A stretch of 64,000 nt of DNA from Saksenaea vasiformis B4078 (lineage: Eukaryota; Mucoromycota; Mucoromycetes; Mucorales; Saksenaeaceae), in the NCBI GenBank assembly GCA_000697055.1, contig JNDT01002340.1, positions 58,399 through 122,398 on the forward strand, given 5' to 3'. The notes under the pieces were generated by a model. That model was not told the DNA's origin. It searched no databases and saw only the letters and a program-made list of their open reading frames with translations. Every line of letters begins with the position of its first letter. The first letter of the stretch is position 1. Below, one piece after another: positions 1-15,696 of this stretch. A program made the translations under genes and the position numbers.

Positions 1-163
1 TCCTTCAAGATCTCGATTCCAGCCTGGGTTGCCAGGGGTTGCCTTGACCCGGAATTAGAGAACAATGATTCCGAAGCTAGTCTCGGACTTACGTGCTTGC
101 CACCATGGCATGTGTGCCGTATACCGTTGAGCGACGTGAGATGAATGGCAATGGGTCTTTCAT
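1..163 (-). CDS. Gamma-glutamyltransferase-like protein, N-terminus (runs off left edge)
   Basis: Only the first coding exon (163-93) and the start of the second (42-1) are inside the window, joined across a 50-bp GT-AG intron. The ATG at 163 opens a reading frame that gives RRSTVYGTHAMVAST, then QPLATQAGIEILK after splicing. This matches the start of the heavy chain in gamma-glutamyltranspeptidases, where a (G)MVAS..PLA(T/S)xAGxxIL segment precedes GGNAxDAA. The enzyme transfers or hydrolyses gamma-glutamyl groups of glutathione. There is no obvious signal peptide before the conserved block, so this could be a cytosolic relative of the family. The catalytic Thr and the small subunit lie outside the window. 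The call rests on about 37 residues. Confidence 0.6.
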
Positions 164-1369
164 TGTCGTGGGGAAAAGGGGTGTCTTCCTCCGAGACGTC
201 GGCCACAAGACTATATAGTGTAACGTAGATATGGTAACGAGAACGGCTTCTCCATTTCTTTGCTCTATCTAGTCAAAAAAAAAACTGAATGCATGCGTTT
301 GATGCAACTCTTTTGAAGCCTTTTTTTTTTTTTTTTGGATGGTTAAGTTGACTGGCGTGGTATTGCTTGCAATTTCTTGCAGCGGCAGTGCTAATCATAA
401 GATCAGATCCGGAAACACTATTTTTGAAACAGAAGAACAATGATCTTGCCAACAGGGACTGCATCGTACACGTAGGCTAACCATTTGCATAAACGCCATA
501 TCCCGTTCTTTACTATTATGATTATCTTTCAATTCAGCGGGATCAAAAAATAAAAAACGCTTGGTCTGTGCGTACTGAGTGCCCGGTAGATGGCGTAGTC
601 GAGCACTTACCGTATGTCTAAGGAGAACTAGATATAAGCATAGAGGTCCGGGAAGCATTTTGTAAATGGGATGCGTAGTTTGCCCGTCTTCCACCGTATG
701 GAAAAATCAGCGCATTTCAGCATAGTTTGGGCCCAGATAATATCTTTTACGTGAGTGAAAGGAAGTGTTTAAACAAGGAAATTTCGACTTCTCCGGTTTG
801 TATGATGGTTAGACGATCTTTTATTATAGGTTAACTGCTGCTATTTGGAAACGGATATCAACCGGTAGCGCGACCGATGATAAAACCGAAGCTGTTACAG
901 TGATCGTTTGGCCTGGTAAAAGCTGAGGGATGCTGGAAAATAACTTTAACCCGGACATGCCGATATTCCAAAACAACTACCGTGTGGCTAGCAAAAGGAC
1001 GTTTTGTGTAGATGATGCGGGATGCCTGGTATAATTAATTTGGAAGAATAAGAGAAAGGAAAACCTCTCTTTCTGCAAGCGTTATAGAGATAACGATTTA
1101 TTCATAATTAACGAGAAGACCATGATCATAGACCTGGAAAATAGCGCTATAAGTTGAATCTTCAGGTTCAGTTTCGATATCTTGACAAAGTGATGGTCTA
1201 CTCAGTTGGGCTGGGAATGTTATGATTACCTGTGGAAAGAGTCTCTCCTAAATGCACATTGAAAGGGAACAACTTAATGGTTGCGTCCGTCGGAGTCCAT
1301 ATTGTCGTGTCCTGAGCGAGTTGGACTTGGGACTCAAAAGTTTGGCAGCTTTTTTGCACAAATCGCAAG
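164..1369. other. Intergenic region between divergent genes
   Basis: This stretch separates the 5' ends of the gamma-glutamyltransferase-like gene (-) and ARP10 (+), so it should hold both promoters. It contains poly-T and poly-A runs (about 274-284 and 318-336). I see no coding exon, tRNA or repeat that I can support. Confidence 0.5.
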
Positions 1370-3108
1370 ATGACAACGACGTCAGTCTCTTCAGAGCCCT
1401 TGACCTCATCCTTTTTATCAAGCTATACATCAGCGTCGTCCATTCACAACTTTGCACGACGTCATTCGATCTACGGCACCGAAGATCGTGTGGTCCTGGA
1501 TGTGGGCTCACTGTACATTAAATGCGGCTTCTCAGGCGAATCTCATCCACGGCACCTGGTGCCAACCTGGTCAAAGTTGGAACATTCAAAATGTGTAGAT
1601 GGAGAAGCCTATCATATTGACGGCGAGGTCAGTTCGAGTTGAACTTCCTTTGCAAGGGTTGACAAAAGAGAAAAAAAAAAGGTTGTCGAATTATACGATC
1701 TCGATCTGATGGCGAAAGGCTCTTTGCAATCGCTGGAAGAAAAGCTTAAAAGTCTGCTCCATGATATCTATTTCCGGTAAAGAAGCATCTCTTTGTTTCT
1801 TAAGCTTGCATTGTTAAATCACAAGTCTGACGATAGGCTTCTGTTGACCGATCCGAAGTCGCGTAAAGTAATTTTATGCGAATCACCTTTAGCACCGATT
1901 GTGCTTAAGCAGACGATCGCCAAGATTCTGTTTGACCATTTTCAAGTATGGAGAAGAAAAATTCTATCTGATATGGCAAATTACTCATGATGGGATGGTC
2001 TTTTTTTTTAAAAAAAAAAGGTTCCTTCCATTTCTTTTGTTCCTATTCATCTCATGGCCTTGCTGACGACGGGCTTAACTACTGGATTCGTCGTTGACTG
2101 TGGCCATTTAGAAACAACCGTTCTACCGGCAAGTGTTCTCCATCGAATTATCTGTACAGCTGCTTATTTGGAAAAGAAACCTCTTTATAGATTTATGCGA
2201 CCCGACCGCTCATTCCGTACATCACCACCACACCTCTTGCAGGACGAGCAATAACTCGCCGGCTAAAGTCACTATTGCTCGAGCATGGACGTTATATTCC
2301 TCCATCCAACTTACATATATCGCTTGCCCCTCAAAACTCTATACCACCAGAATTACTCACGAGCGAACGATTAGAAGATATGAAAATGCGCTTGCTCTTC
2401 TGCTCACCGCTGCTGATCAACAATGAGGAGCAAGATCGAGTAACGGCGTACAAGAATTTTAGCAGCGCGACAGATATATACTATCCTATTTCACTGCAGG
2501 ACGGTAGCAAGGCAACCTTGTTGATACCCGGATGGATTCGTGAACGTACTGTAGAAGTGCTATTTGAAGGAGATGAAGATGAGCCAGGTCTGGCTCACTG
2601 TATCTTAAATGGCCTCACAAAGGTACTTTAGCTGATCCAAAGTCTGCAGTTAACGGATACCTTGCCCTATGCACTTAGGTCCCACCTGATTTACGCAAAC
2701 CATTAATTTCGTCGCTACTTGTTGTCGGTGGTACGTCTCTACTTCCAGGTTTCCAACCGAGATTAAAGCAAGAGATGCTACGGCTGATACGAAATCCTGC
2801 CCCTTTTGAAAAGAAGAAGTATGCGTCACTTCTGCAATTGCATAAATCAATCCGATTTCTCGACAGTCCTGAAGAGCAAGGCGCTGGTCGTATATTTATG
2901 AACAACGTCCGCGGATGGATTGGTGGTAAGCTAAAAGCTGGATTTGATGTTTTCTTTTTATTAAGATTGATATTGGTTAGGATCGCTTATGGGATCCCTC
3001 AAATTATCTGGTGAAGAGATCTCGAGAGAGAAGTTTTCAGGCACCGTATCGGACTGGTCGATTGGACACTGGGGATCGTCATCATCAGAGTCAGCTCAAA
3101 CTTCTTAG
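1370..3108 (+). CDS. ARP10: Actin-related protein 10 (dynactin pointed-end subunit Arp10/ACTR10)
   Basis: Arp10 belongs to the pointed-end complex that caps the Arp1 filament of dynactin and helps dynein-driven transport. Seven coding exons (1370-1627, 1682-1776, 1837-1945, 2021-2128, 2191-2622, 2679-2925, 2981-3108) join in phase to 458 aa; human ACTR10 has 417. Visible family features are the actin-fold start VVLDVGSLYIKCGFSGE, the block VPSISFVPIHLMALLTTG, the second nucleotide-binding segment VDCGHLETTVLP followed by TPLAGRAI, and near the C-terminus LLVVGGTSLLPGF. The start is the first ATG in the frame leading into the actin fold. Intron 4 (2129-2190) begins GCAAGT, a GC-AG intron; the conserved residues on both sides leave little room for another junction. 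PEX6 follows on the same strand 288 bp downstream. Confidence 0.88.
2129..2190 (+). other. GC-AG intron in ARP10
   Basis: The donor reads CCG|GCAAGT and the acceptor TTATAG|ATT. Splicing joins the conserved ETTVLP segment directly to IYATRPLIPY in phase 0. GCAAGT is the usual consensus of the minor GC-AG class handled by the major spliceosome. Reading straight through instead loses the TPLAGRAI segment and meets a stop. Confidence 0.8.
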
Positions 3109-3396
3109 AAACCACAATGGCATATAAAAATATATATACCTTTTTTTTTTTTACTTTATATATATATACACACCTGCTTTTTTATTTTATTTTTTATTTT
3201 TTATTTTTTTTTGCTAAGAAAGTAAGATCGAGCATGAGAAAATCGCTTGGTACCTTAAAACGTCAAATCAGCTTTGTCAGCTTTGCTTAGTTTGTCATCT
3301 GATTTCGACTTGAAGCGGAGATCAACCCCAGCGTTGACCCCACGCGAAGTTCACAATGTGTGCACAGATAACACTTCACTCTTTTCCTTTCTTCAC
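3109..3396. other. AT-rich ARP10-PEX6 spacer
   Basis: This short intergenic stretch holds a TA-repeat and T-rich low-complexity tract at about 3125-3215, then the presumed PEX6 promoter and leader. A frame open from 3259 lacks an ATG before 3397. Confidence 0.5.
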
Positions 3397-7374
<3,978 letters not shown>

Positions 7375-7538
7375 AAGAAAGGAGCATGAGTAGTTTACAT
7401 TACCCAAACAAAAGATGGATCTATGCAAAGAAAAAAAGAGTACCTTCATTAAGCATGCCAAAAAAGAAATATTTTATTTTCAATTAGAGAAAAGTTGATG
7501 CAACGTAATAAATGGGGTTATATACTGGGCTTTTTTTT

Positions 7539-10013
7539 TTATGCTTGCTTGAGATCTTCCAAGCGTTCACGTAGTCGTTCATAAGTTGGGGTGTCCTCGA
7601 AAATGTCTTTTGTCTTGCCCATGAGACCTTTGACAATCAAACGGGCTTGGTAGCGCCAGTCGGCAGAGACAGGTTTGCCATCCTCCTTTAGTCGGCTACC
7701 CAGTGTTTCGTACATATCCACGGTGTCTAAAGCGATGTCGGTAACATTCTCAAACACGCTTTCTTCTGTTTCTATCCGGGGATCATGCATGACCGCTCGG
7801 TAGGCTTTGATAGATGCTTCAAGACTGTCTGTGTAGCGCTGTTGATACATGTAGAATTTCGCACAGATACCCCAAATCTCGGGAGAGTTTGTGATACGAC
7901 TCAAGATCACCTCTTCCAAAAGTCGCTGGACCTGTCGTGCCAGGCGTGCACCGTCGCGATCATGAAGATCTTTCCAGTTTTGGATAACGCTCTCAACAAT
8001 TAAGCGGAGCACTTGTGTGTCTACTGCCTGTTCACGGACCTTGTCCCATCGCAAATCGACCACGCGCTGCATGGCCCAGATAGCATCCGCAAACTGACCG
8101 ACATCGACCGCCACAAACAGCAGATTCTGCCATATCTTCCAACTGTCAAACTTGAGCTTTGATGCCTGCTTGAGTGCCAAAAAAGCATCGATTTTCCGAT
8201 CCAGACGCACATAGATACTGGACAAGTTGTTCCATGCTTCAGCCTGTTCGCTATCCAGGGCAACTACACGTTGGAAAGCACGCAAGCCAACCTCCCATCG
8301 TTCAGCTTGCATGGCTGCACAACCAAGGACGTACCACGAGCCCTCGAACAATGGATTGATTTCCAGGGCCAACTGATAGGACTCTATCGCATCGTTGAAG
8401 TTTCCGAGTTTGTAGTGGTACGCACCCAAGCTGCGCATGGCACGAGCGAATCGGTGACCGGAAAGCTCCCAGGCCTTGCGCCAATGTTCTGGCTCACGCT
8501 CAACATCACCCAGAATACACCATAGCTTGGGAGAATCCGGATTCTCGGCCATAAGCTTCTCAAGGACTTCCTTGGCTTTGTGAGGTTGTTCAAGCATCTG
8601 GTAACACGAGACGACATCGTCCCACATTTCAAGTCGTTCAAAGATTTCCAAAGCAGAACGGAGGACTCCCAAGGATACGAATCGACGCGCTAATTCGCGT
8701 TCCATTTCCCATTTACTTGGCAGCAACAAGTCATAGAAATAGGCCAAGCGCTCTTCAACACCCGAATCTTCCACCTTGATCTGATCAACCAACGCTTGCA
8801 ATTGAAGTGCAGATCTTTCCACTGTTCTCGTTTTGTCCGACTCCAAACGCGTCTTAAGTAGCAAACCCATGGTATGCACCATCCAGTTATTCGCATTTTC
8901 CAGCACACGCGCTACATAAGGCTTCATTTCTTCGGTTGTCAAGCCATGATCAGGATTGGTGTTTTTGATATTCAAGCAGAAGGCAAGCAGCAAACATTGG
9001 TCAATGATACGTAAGTTACCACTTCGTTTCTTCTCATCCTTTTCATCTGTCTTGGTGAAAGCGATATTCTCTAGCAACGTGTCGTCGTTCAACTCTAATG
9101 TCTCGGGTCGTGTTGCCTCCGTATCCGCTTGTGACTCGGGGTCCTGTTTACTTTCAGCCAATACGACGAGCTGGGTCACATCAAACTGTTGAAATTTGGT
9201 GCGTCGACCTAAAGCACCAGTGACGGACCATTCGAAGCCCGAAGTTGCCTGACCTTCCTTCATTTTCTCATACGCTTCCTTGTCCTGGCCGTAGTAGCTG
9301 TGTACAAGCGCTGTTTCAAGCTGTTGTCGTACAATCAACTCTGCGTGAATATTCTTGTCGACGTTCTTCTCAAAGGCTTCGGAGCTTTCGGCTACCAGCT
9401 GAAGGATCAAGTTTTGTAACGTTGCTGAACCTTCATCCAGAAGCTGCTGCTGAATAAAGCTGACACGTGTAGCCCAGAAAGATCCACTGGTTGTTTTCTT
9501 TCGCAGGTCATCCGTCAGTAAGATCTCACGGGCAGCGGCAAGAAATCCCAATTGTTGTGTCAGGTGATATACTTCCTCGCCGTCGACCGACAACGATTGA
9601 AGGCAGGATTTGTGGATCTGGCGTTCCAACACAGCAGCTTCTTCCTTATCCTTTGTAAACAATTGTTCCACACCAAGTTCCAGAATAGGTCCTGTCCAGT
9701 TGATTTGAACAAAAGCATTCAAACAAGCAATACCCGTTGCAAGCAAATGGAAGCGCGTGCACTCGTCTCCTTGTTGCAATAGCTCTTTGACACGTTGGCT
9801 AATCCATTCCGAGATATCTTCAGACAATTTTGCATGGGCTTCTTCAAATACAGCACTACGCTGAATCACTTCAGCATAACGTCCATGCAGAATGGCATCG
9901 ATTGTGTCGCGCACGCTTGCCGGCAACTGTTGAGCCGTAGTCTCTTCCAAGGATTTACTGAGAATGAGCGAATACTCTGCAGTAAAATAAGCGTCCTGCG
10001 ATGATGTTGCCAT
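7539..10013 (-). CDS. TPR protein of the TTC27/Emw1 family
   Basis: This is an intronless 824-aa protein, similar in length to human TTC27 (843). A helical N-terminal half leads into a row of tetratricopeptide repeats at about residues 520-660. These include YHYKLGNFNDAIESYQLALE, then GSWYVLGCAAMQAERWEVGL, then AWNNLSSIYVRLDRKIDAF, each with the TPR small-large-aromatic spacing. The later segment PEIWGICAKFYMYQQRYTDSLEASIKAYR also resembles the family. TPR arrays are protein-docking scaffolds. Fission-yeast Emw1 is essential and linked to cell-wall integrity; the human protein is less well understood. The lack of introns stands out beside intron-rich neighbours. The assignment comes from overall similarity remembered, not from a search; the TPR fold itself is secure. 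Confidence 0.78.
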   Translation of the reverse strand: MATSSQDAYFTAEYSLILSKSLEETTAQQLPASVRDTIDAILHGRYAEVIQRSAVFEEAHAKLSEDISEWISQRVKELLQQGDECTRFHLLATGIACLNAFVQINWTGPILELGVEQLFTKDKEEAAVLERQIHKSCLQSLSVDGEEVYHLTQQLGFLAAAREILLTDDLRKKTTSGSFWATRVSFIQQQLLDEGSATLQNLILQLVAESSEAFEKNVDKNIHAELIVRQQLETALVHSYYGQDKEAYEKMKEGQATSGFEWSVTGALGRRTKFQQFDVTQLVVLAESKQDPESQADTEATRPETLELNDDTLLENIAFTKTDEKDEKKRSGNLRIIDQCLLLAFCLNIKNTNPDHGLTTEEMKPYVARVLENANNWMVHTMGLLLKTRLESDKTRTVERSALQLQALVDQIKVEDSGVEERLAYFYDLLLPSKWEMERELARRFVSLGVLRSALEIFERLEMWDDVVSCYQMLEQPHKAKEVLEKLMAENPDSPKLWCILGDVEREPEHWRKAWELSGHRFARAMRSLGAYHYKLGNFNDAIESYQLALEINPLFEGSWYVLGCAAMQAERWEVGLRAFQRVVALDSEQAEAWNNLSSIYVRLDRKIDAFLALKQASKLKFDSWKIWQNLLFVAVDVGQFADAIWAMQRVVDLRWDKVREQAVDTQVLRLIVESVIQNWKDLHDRDGARLARQVQRLLEEVILSRITNSPEIWGICAKFYMYQQRYTDSLEASIKAYRAVMHDPRIETEESVFENVTDIALDTVDMYETLGSRLKEDGKPVSADWRYQARLIVKGLMGKTKDIFEDTPTYERLRERLEDLKQA

Positions 10014-10937
10014 AACGTGGAAGGTGCCGGGAATACTGGACGACGGAATAAGAAAAAAAAAAGACGGACCCTAAGATCACTTAGGTTTTAAGTCTGGTTG
10101 CCACAAGCCACAGGGCCGGATGCTGACAAAGACGAAGCGTCTCGTTCCGTGCGCCGCTGACACGTTGGCGAATAGGAAAAGATGTCATTTGTTGTATTGC
10201 TAAAATTCCAACCATGTAGTACAACTTTTTACTTTTTTTTTGTTCATAGCATGATAGAAACGTGCGATAGCCTCTTCTTCGCGTTTTCCTCGGTAGCAGC
10301 TCTAGAGCTGAAGCAATAGAGGTGCTAAATTTTGTCTAGGATCGATCTCAAAGAACAATTGGCTAACTGGTCTCGTAGTCTTTTTCTAGGAGATTCTTCT
10401 AATTGATTTGTCAGCTTATGCTGAGATAGACGAACGGTGCTAAACGCCTTGTTCCGAAAACGAGATACTACGCACAACTGAACGATATCCCAACTCATAG
10501 CATTTACCAATTTCGACTTGTCCCATTCTTGTCTATTTGTCCCAATTGATATTTTACTCCTATAGCAACTACTTTTGCTCTTAGTCTGAATTGTTTTTCG
10601 AGCTGTCAGTGAATAAACTGTACGTATCTGATCTTACTCGGACACGACGACTTCGGCCGTGTCCAAGTAAAACCCGCAATTCATTACATAAAAAAAATAA
10701 CGATTTTTACAATGAAAAAAGAAGCGGAAGAAAAAGGAAGCGACGAAAGTAATTTACATAGAGGAATCAATGGAGAGGAGAGGAAACTTCGACAATGAAT
10801 GTTTTTTTTTCTTGTTGCTTATTTTCTTGATGGTGTTGGCGTTGCCGTTTTCTTGCGTGTGACAGGTGACTTGGTAACTTCGCTCACTGAATTATTCCGT
10901 TTTCCTGGTGCATCAAGGAATTAGTTAGTTAAGCATC
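10014..10937. other. Spacer upstream of TTC27-like gene and downstream of LIM-binding gene
   Basis: The right side is the probable 3' UTR of the LIM-binding gene and the left side the promoter of the TTC27-like gene; both genes are on the minus strand. Only short T- and A-rich runs are visible; I see no coding exon. Confidence 0.45.
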
Positions 10938-13015
10938 TTAGCTAGAACTTTGTTCATCATAATCCTTACGCATCACGGGGCTTTGTGTGAATTCACTCAG
11001 CTGTGCATGTTGCTGATGAGGTGTGAATTGACCCGGGTATGCCTGAGGGTATGTCTGTTGCGGTGTCTGACCCGCCGCCGCCGGTGGTATTTGTGCTTGC
11101 TGATGCTGTGCTTCCTGTTGCAATTGAAGTTGCATCGCCTGTTGTTGCTGTACCTGAATAGCGGCTTGTTGTTGTCGAAGTTGTTGTTGTTGAAGCTGCT
11201 GCTGCTGGATTTGCTGCAGAGTCGGATGCTGACCAAGAGGAGAAGTCTGGCGTTGAAGCATTGCTGCTTGACGGAACAGGGCCTGTTGTTGCTGAAACTG
11301 TAAAGCCTTTTGGTGCTGCATTTGCATAAATGCTTCCTGCTGCAAAGAGGGTGCGGCAGGACGAGAACCACCTTGTGTCTTTACTACTGGCGACGGAGCT
11401 CCAACAAATGCAGCCTCGCTTCCTGCGTCCGCGGCGTTGTTCATTTGCTTATTAGCTAGCGCTAGATTTTCTTATTAAGTTTGTGGTAGTTGTGCTTTAC
11501 TGAACAAACTTCTGTATGTCTTACCACTTGCGTTCGCTTCCCTTGCTTTAGCTAATTGCTGTCGTACGTTAAATGCGATGGCGTTCAAGCTTTCTGTAAA
11601 ACATAAGTACAGTCGTTTGCCAACTACTACTATCCATCTCTCAAAATATACCTCTGGGTGCTGAATTATTCACAATGGCATGAAAAGCCACATGCTGGAA
11701 TCGCTGCGCTGCATCAGCCAGCTACAAAACCGCAAATAAATTGGTGAAACGTTCTTACATCGCACCAATTGCGTCTTACCTCTAGAATATGGAAAACTCG
11801 CTCTGGAACGCCCCATTCATTGACAGCTGGTTCGGGCAGTGGCACTAGTGGCGGGCTACTGTTACTGGTATTCGATTTGCTCTTGTCCCCGTTTGACAAA
11901 AGCGTATCGCGTGCGAGGAACTCTTCATGACCCTGGGTGGCAAAATGCAGAATCTCGATTTTCCATATACCTGATGCATTCAATGCGAATTGTACCATCA
12001 AATGCCCCGTTGATACGACCTATACACACGCATATACGTACACATGTGTTATAATCAGCAGGTTCTTCAATGCATGTTCACAATCACGTGGGTTACCAGA
12101 GATCCATTATGATATCGATGGATCAGTCGCGCTTGAGGACACTCAACGTTCATCAAACCGCTCGCTAATATATATTCTGTTGTCTGCTCTAGCGTCAACT
12201 GAATTGAGATAACACCGCAGTCGTATTGCGTGTGAAAATAACGCACAAGCAACGGTTGTATAACCTCTGCAAAAAAGGGGACAGTGAGCTAATCTTTTTT
12301 TGATACAAAAAGTTGTTCTTTACCAAATCGACCATTCATCTGTGTCTTTGAGTTCCACAATGTCATTTTGAGGATACTTGTGGGTGTAAAAAAGTCATCC
12401 ACAAACCCCTCCCAGAACGAATGATCTAACGCATGCTAAAATAAGGACAAACATGTGTTCAATCGATAAGTCTATTTTTTTTTTACCCTTCCTTTCTTTT
12501 TTCTTTTTTTATACCTCAGCACCAGGATTTAACTGTTCCGCAAATTGAAGTAGACGTAGGACAGCTTGACCCATCGTTTGTGTTCTGAAACAGTAGAGGA
12601 AGTGGTTGGTAGACGTAACAAACAAATAAATGGACGCGCGCGTTGCTTTCTTTTACCTCTGCAATGGCCCCGTGGGAAGTGATTTAGACAAGGGGCCGTC
12701 TGGAAGAGCTTGGCCGTTGGGTATCTGAGCATTAGGTAGGTGGCCGTTAGGCAAAGCGCCAGCGGGTGATCCTTGAGTAATAATGGGTGTGGTGGGTAAA
12801 CCGCCAGATCGTACCAATTGTTGCTGTTGAAACATCAGGAACTGTCGTTGCTGGAGCATGTGAGCGGCCTGGGCCCGCGCCTGTACATCCATTTGTGCCT
12901 GTGCTTGACTATGAACTTGCGCTGCATTCTGCTGCACCTGGGGAGTCTGTGGAGGTGGTGGCGGCTGAGATTGCGTTGTCTGCTGCGGCGTTGCAGCCGT
13001 AGGTACAGAAGACAT
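10938..13015 (-). CDS. LIM-binding (LDB1/SEUSS/Adn1-type) transcriptional co-regulator
   Basis: Eight coding exons (13015-12657, 12584-12515, 12435-12324, 12266-12097, 12019-11780, 11721-11652, 11593-11525, 11470-10938) join in phase to 540 aa. The middle is a LIM-binding/SEUSS domain: LDHSFWEGFVDDFFTPTSIL, then MTLWNSKTQMNGRFG, VIQPLLVRYFHTQYDCGV, and VQFALNASGIWKIEILHFA. Such proteins (animal LDB1/Chip, plant SEUSS, Aspergillus PtaB, fission-yeast Adn1) bridge DNA-bound factors and in fungi control adhesion and morphogenesis. Both ends are low-complexity: Pro/Gln-rich at the N-terminus and long Gln runs in the last exon (codons CAA/CAG), as in transcription co-activators. I cannot see a clear animal-type LIM-interaction domain at the C-terminus. 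Partner proteins cannot be inferred from the neighbours. Confidence 0.8.
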
Positions 13016-14938
13016 TGGGAGACAGGAAGAGGACGTTCAGAAACTTTAACGTTGGATCAAGTAGGTCCTTTACCTATTGGGACTTGCTATTTGCGTCATC
13101 AGCAGCTGCAACTTTTTTTGGTTTACACGGGTTTAGCCGCGCACACCTCTGGCGCACCCCACTTCTCCCAAATCGAGACGTCGGCACTTATTGTCCTCGA
13201 AAGTGTCTTATTTGGTTGGGATCTGAGAGCGATACGTTAATGCTGTGTCATCTACTCTGTAGAACTGGGTATGCGACGATATATATCCTTGAGATGTAGG
13301 AGGATTTAGATAGCAGAACCATGATTCGCTCTTCAACTCGACTCCTTTATTTTCAGATTCAACTAACACTCGATGGTATTCTAAACTGACATGTCTTCAC
13401 GCAGTTTAGTTTTACACACGCCAATATGCCTTGATGACTTGCTATTCCTGAACCCGTTCACTGCACTTCCATATACTTTTTAATTATATGACCAATTACT
13501 GGCAAATGGACGTTATATGATCAACCGCTAGGTATGCTTGTGGTAGCCATAGGATAAAAACGAATCAATAAGAGCCATGCGAAAAGTGGGTTACACATGT
13601 AAAAATGATCTGATTTCACTGTTCCTCAGCATCATTCTGATTCCATCGACAATTTATCAGTCGTCTGCCTGCCGACTGTTGGGTTCAACTTTAACGGTCA
13701 TCAAACACTGCAATCATGCTTCACACTTACCAGTTGTAAGATAACAGTGGTATGATGTTAGAAGCTGTTTCATTGAGATCAGAATAACTCGTCCGATTAA
13801 GTTCATCGATCTCCACTTATTCTTGGCTTTACGTTGATTATTACGCGAAAACCCTGCGGTGAAACTTCGTTAAACCATGTTACGAGTTGTGAGTCCGCTT
13901 GCTGCAACTCATTCATTTCATTATTATGCTAGTTGATCATTTAGTAAGATGAAACACTTCACAGGAAATGAGAGTGCCATGACATGTCATATGGCTTGGA
14001 TCAAACTTTGATTGCATTTCTTTATTAACAGTTTGCGCGACAGAAAATAGTAAAAGCCTGGTGTCCAAGGGTCGGCAACTTCAAGCAGGGATCTGACAAC
14101 AAGCAGGCAATCTTGATTGATTATATTCCTAATTGGTGCCGCGTTGTCTCACACGCTTACGATCCATGTCATTCAAATAACCTAGACGACACGTGGAGAA
14201 CTTTCTAGCAACAGATGCTCAAATGATTACTTTGATTGATCGACGCTCAACTTGATTATAGACTCTGCTATGAAGAAACTATTCGTGAGCCTCCACTGTT
14301 CATGACATATTTCACATAACTAGCGGATATACTAACGATAGTCTACAGCGCATATCTCGCCTTTTCCAGTGTTCCCCCATCCACTCGCCTTCTTTGAAAC
14401 GATGCGGGGATAAATTAATGGGGACACAGCTATATGTACTACAGGAAACAGTGCTTTTTTATCACAGCAAATATATTGGAGATACATGGATTGAGGTTAA
14501 TGAGATTGAAATGATACAGTGGAGAACGTACACAATCAATTCATAATCAATTCACAGGGATCTTCCAATTGATTGTTTCAGGTACCTGTTTTTGAAGCCG
14601 CGACATAATGGCCAGTGAAACATGGTCCGCACGGGCCCAAGTATAACGATGACCACAAAAAGTGGACATTGACTATGTTTTCGATATTTCTTTGCACAAG
14701 CAGTCTAGCGCTGATACATAATATAATATACATTTTAACATATTCTCTGAATCTTTTATACTTACTTAATGGCAACTTCCACGCGCTCTCGCTTTGGAAG
14801 AGCTGTGAAATTGCTCAACCAATCCGCACGGAAGGAACGACAGCCAATTAAAATCTATTTGCTAGTGTGATGACATAACTTGTCACTATAAGGCGTATTT
14901 TGGGACAGGAACTGCATTGACTTTCTCTTCTTCCACTT
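13016..14938. other. Gene-poor spacer (1.9 kb)
   Basis: This stretch lies between the divergent LIM-binding gene (-) and Stc1-domain gene (+). Only short open frames occur, with no conserved motif or spliceable exon chain that I could recognise. The frames at 13015-13299 overlap the leader of the LIM-binding gene and look like chance. Confidence 0.45.
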
Positions 14939-15619
14939 ATGAGTCGCCAGGGACCCGCAGGAAGTTTTCGTCCTCAGCCCGCCTACCAGGAAGGGCATGG
15001 AAGCTATGCATCGAATGGTAATGGCAATATATATGATTGTGTATTTTTCTTTTTACGATGATCCCTAAATCAACTGACATCACAAGACCAATCGCGAATC
15101 AAGACATTGCGATGCGTGTTTTGCAATATGGTACGTCTGATCAGTCAACACGCTCTGTGATGCTGAGACTTACCCAGCAGCCTTCTAGGACAAGCAATTA
15201 GATGCATTTTCGAAGACCCAGATTCAAAAAGCCACGTATAATCGTACGTATAGCACCAAACAAAAAAAAAAAGAGAGACTTCAATCAGCGCTAACGATGA
15301 TGCGTAGCCTATGCTCCTCCTGGTTACAACAAACAGAAAAAGTACATATCATGCAAACAGTGTACTGCTTCCCAAACTTCAACGTTGACCTGTATGACCT
15401 GTACAAGGACCAAATCGCTTGAGCACTTTGCCAAGGTACAATGGCAGAACAAGCGATGCTGTAACTATTCACACTTGTAACTAGAATCAACGCCGTAACG
15501 CTGAAAAAGCACGTTGCCTGAAGTGCATGAAGAAGAGGGAAGAAGAGCACATGTCTGATTCTGAAGTTGATAGCGACGATTCGGAATGCTACAATGAAAC
15601 TTGGCACGACATCATGTAA
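14939..15619 (+). CDS. Stc1-domain zinc protein
   Basis: Five small coding exons (14939-15017, 15087-15130, 15189-15243, 15308-15435, 15485-15619) give 146 aa. Four CxxC pairs (CVFC, CKQC, CMTC, CLKC) are spaced as in the Stc1 domain. Between them lie DAFSKTQIQKA and, before the last pair, LEHFAKNQRRNAEKARC, both typical of that domain. An acidic Asp/Glu/Ser-rich tail follows. In fission yeast, Stc1 is the LIM-like adaptor that recruits the CLRC H3K9 methyltransferase complex to RNAi sites; whether it does so here is inference. The alternation of tiny exons and in-phase joins supports a real gene. Transcription converges with the coiled-coil gene, with 77 bp between the stops. The alternative is a generic zinc-ribbon protein, but the Phe-Ala-Lys-xx-Arg-Arg pattern favours Stc1. 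Confidence 0.75.
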
Positions 15620-15696
15620 AAAAGAAAAAGAACGAAAACAAAGAAAAAAGACAAAAGAAGAAAGGCATTTTTAGGCAGTATGTTTGAATAATAGGA

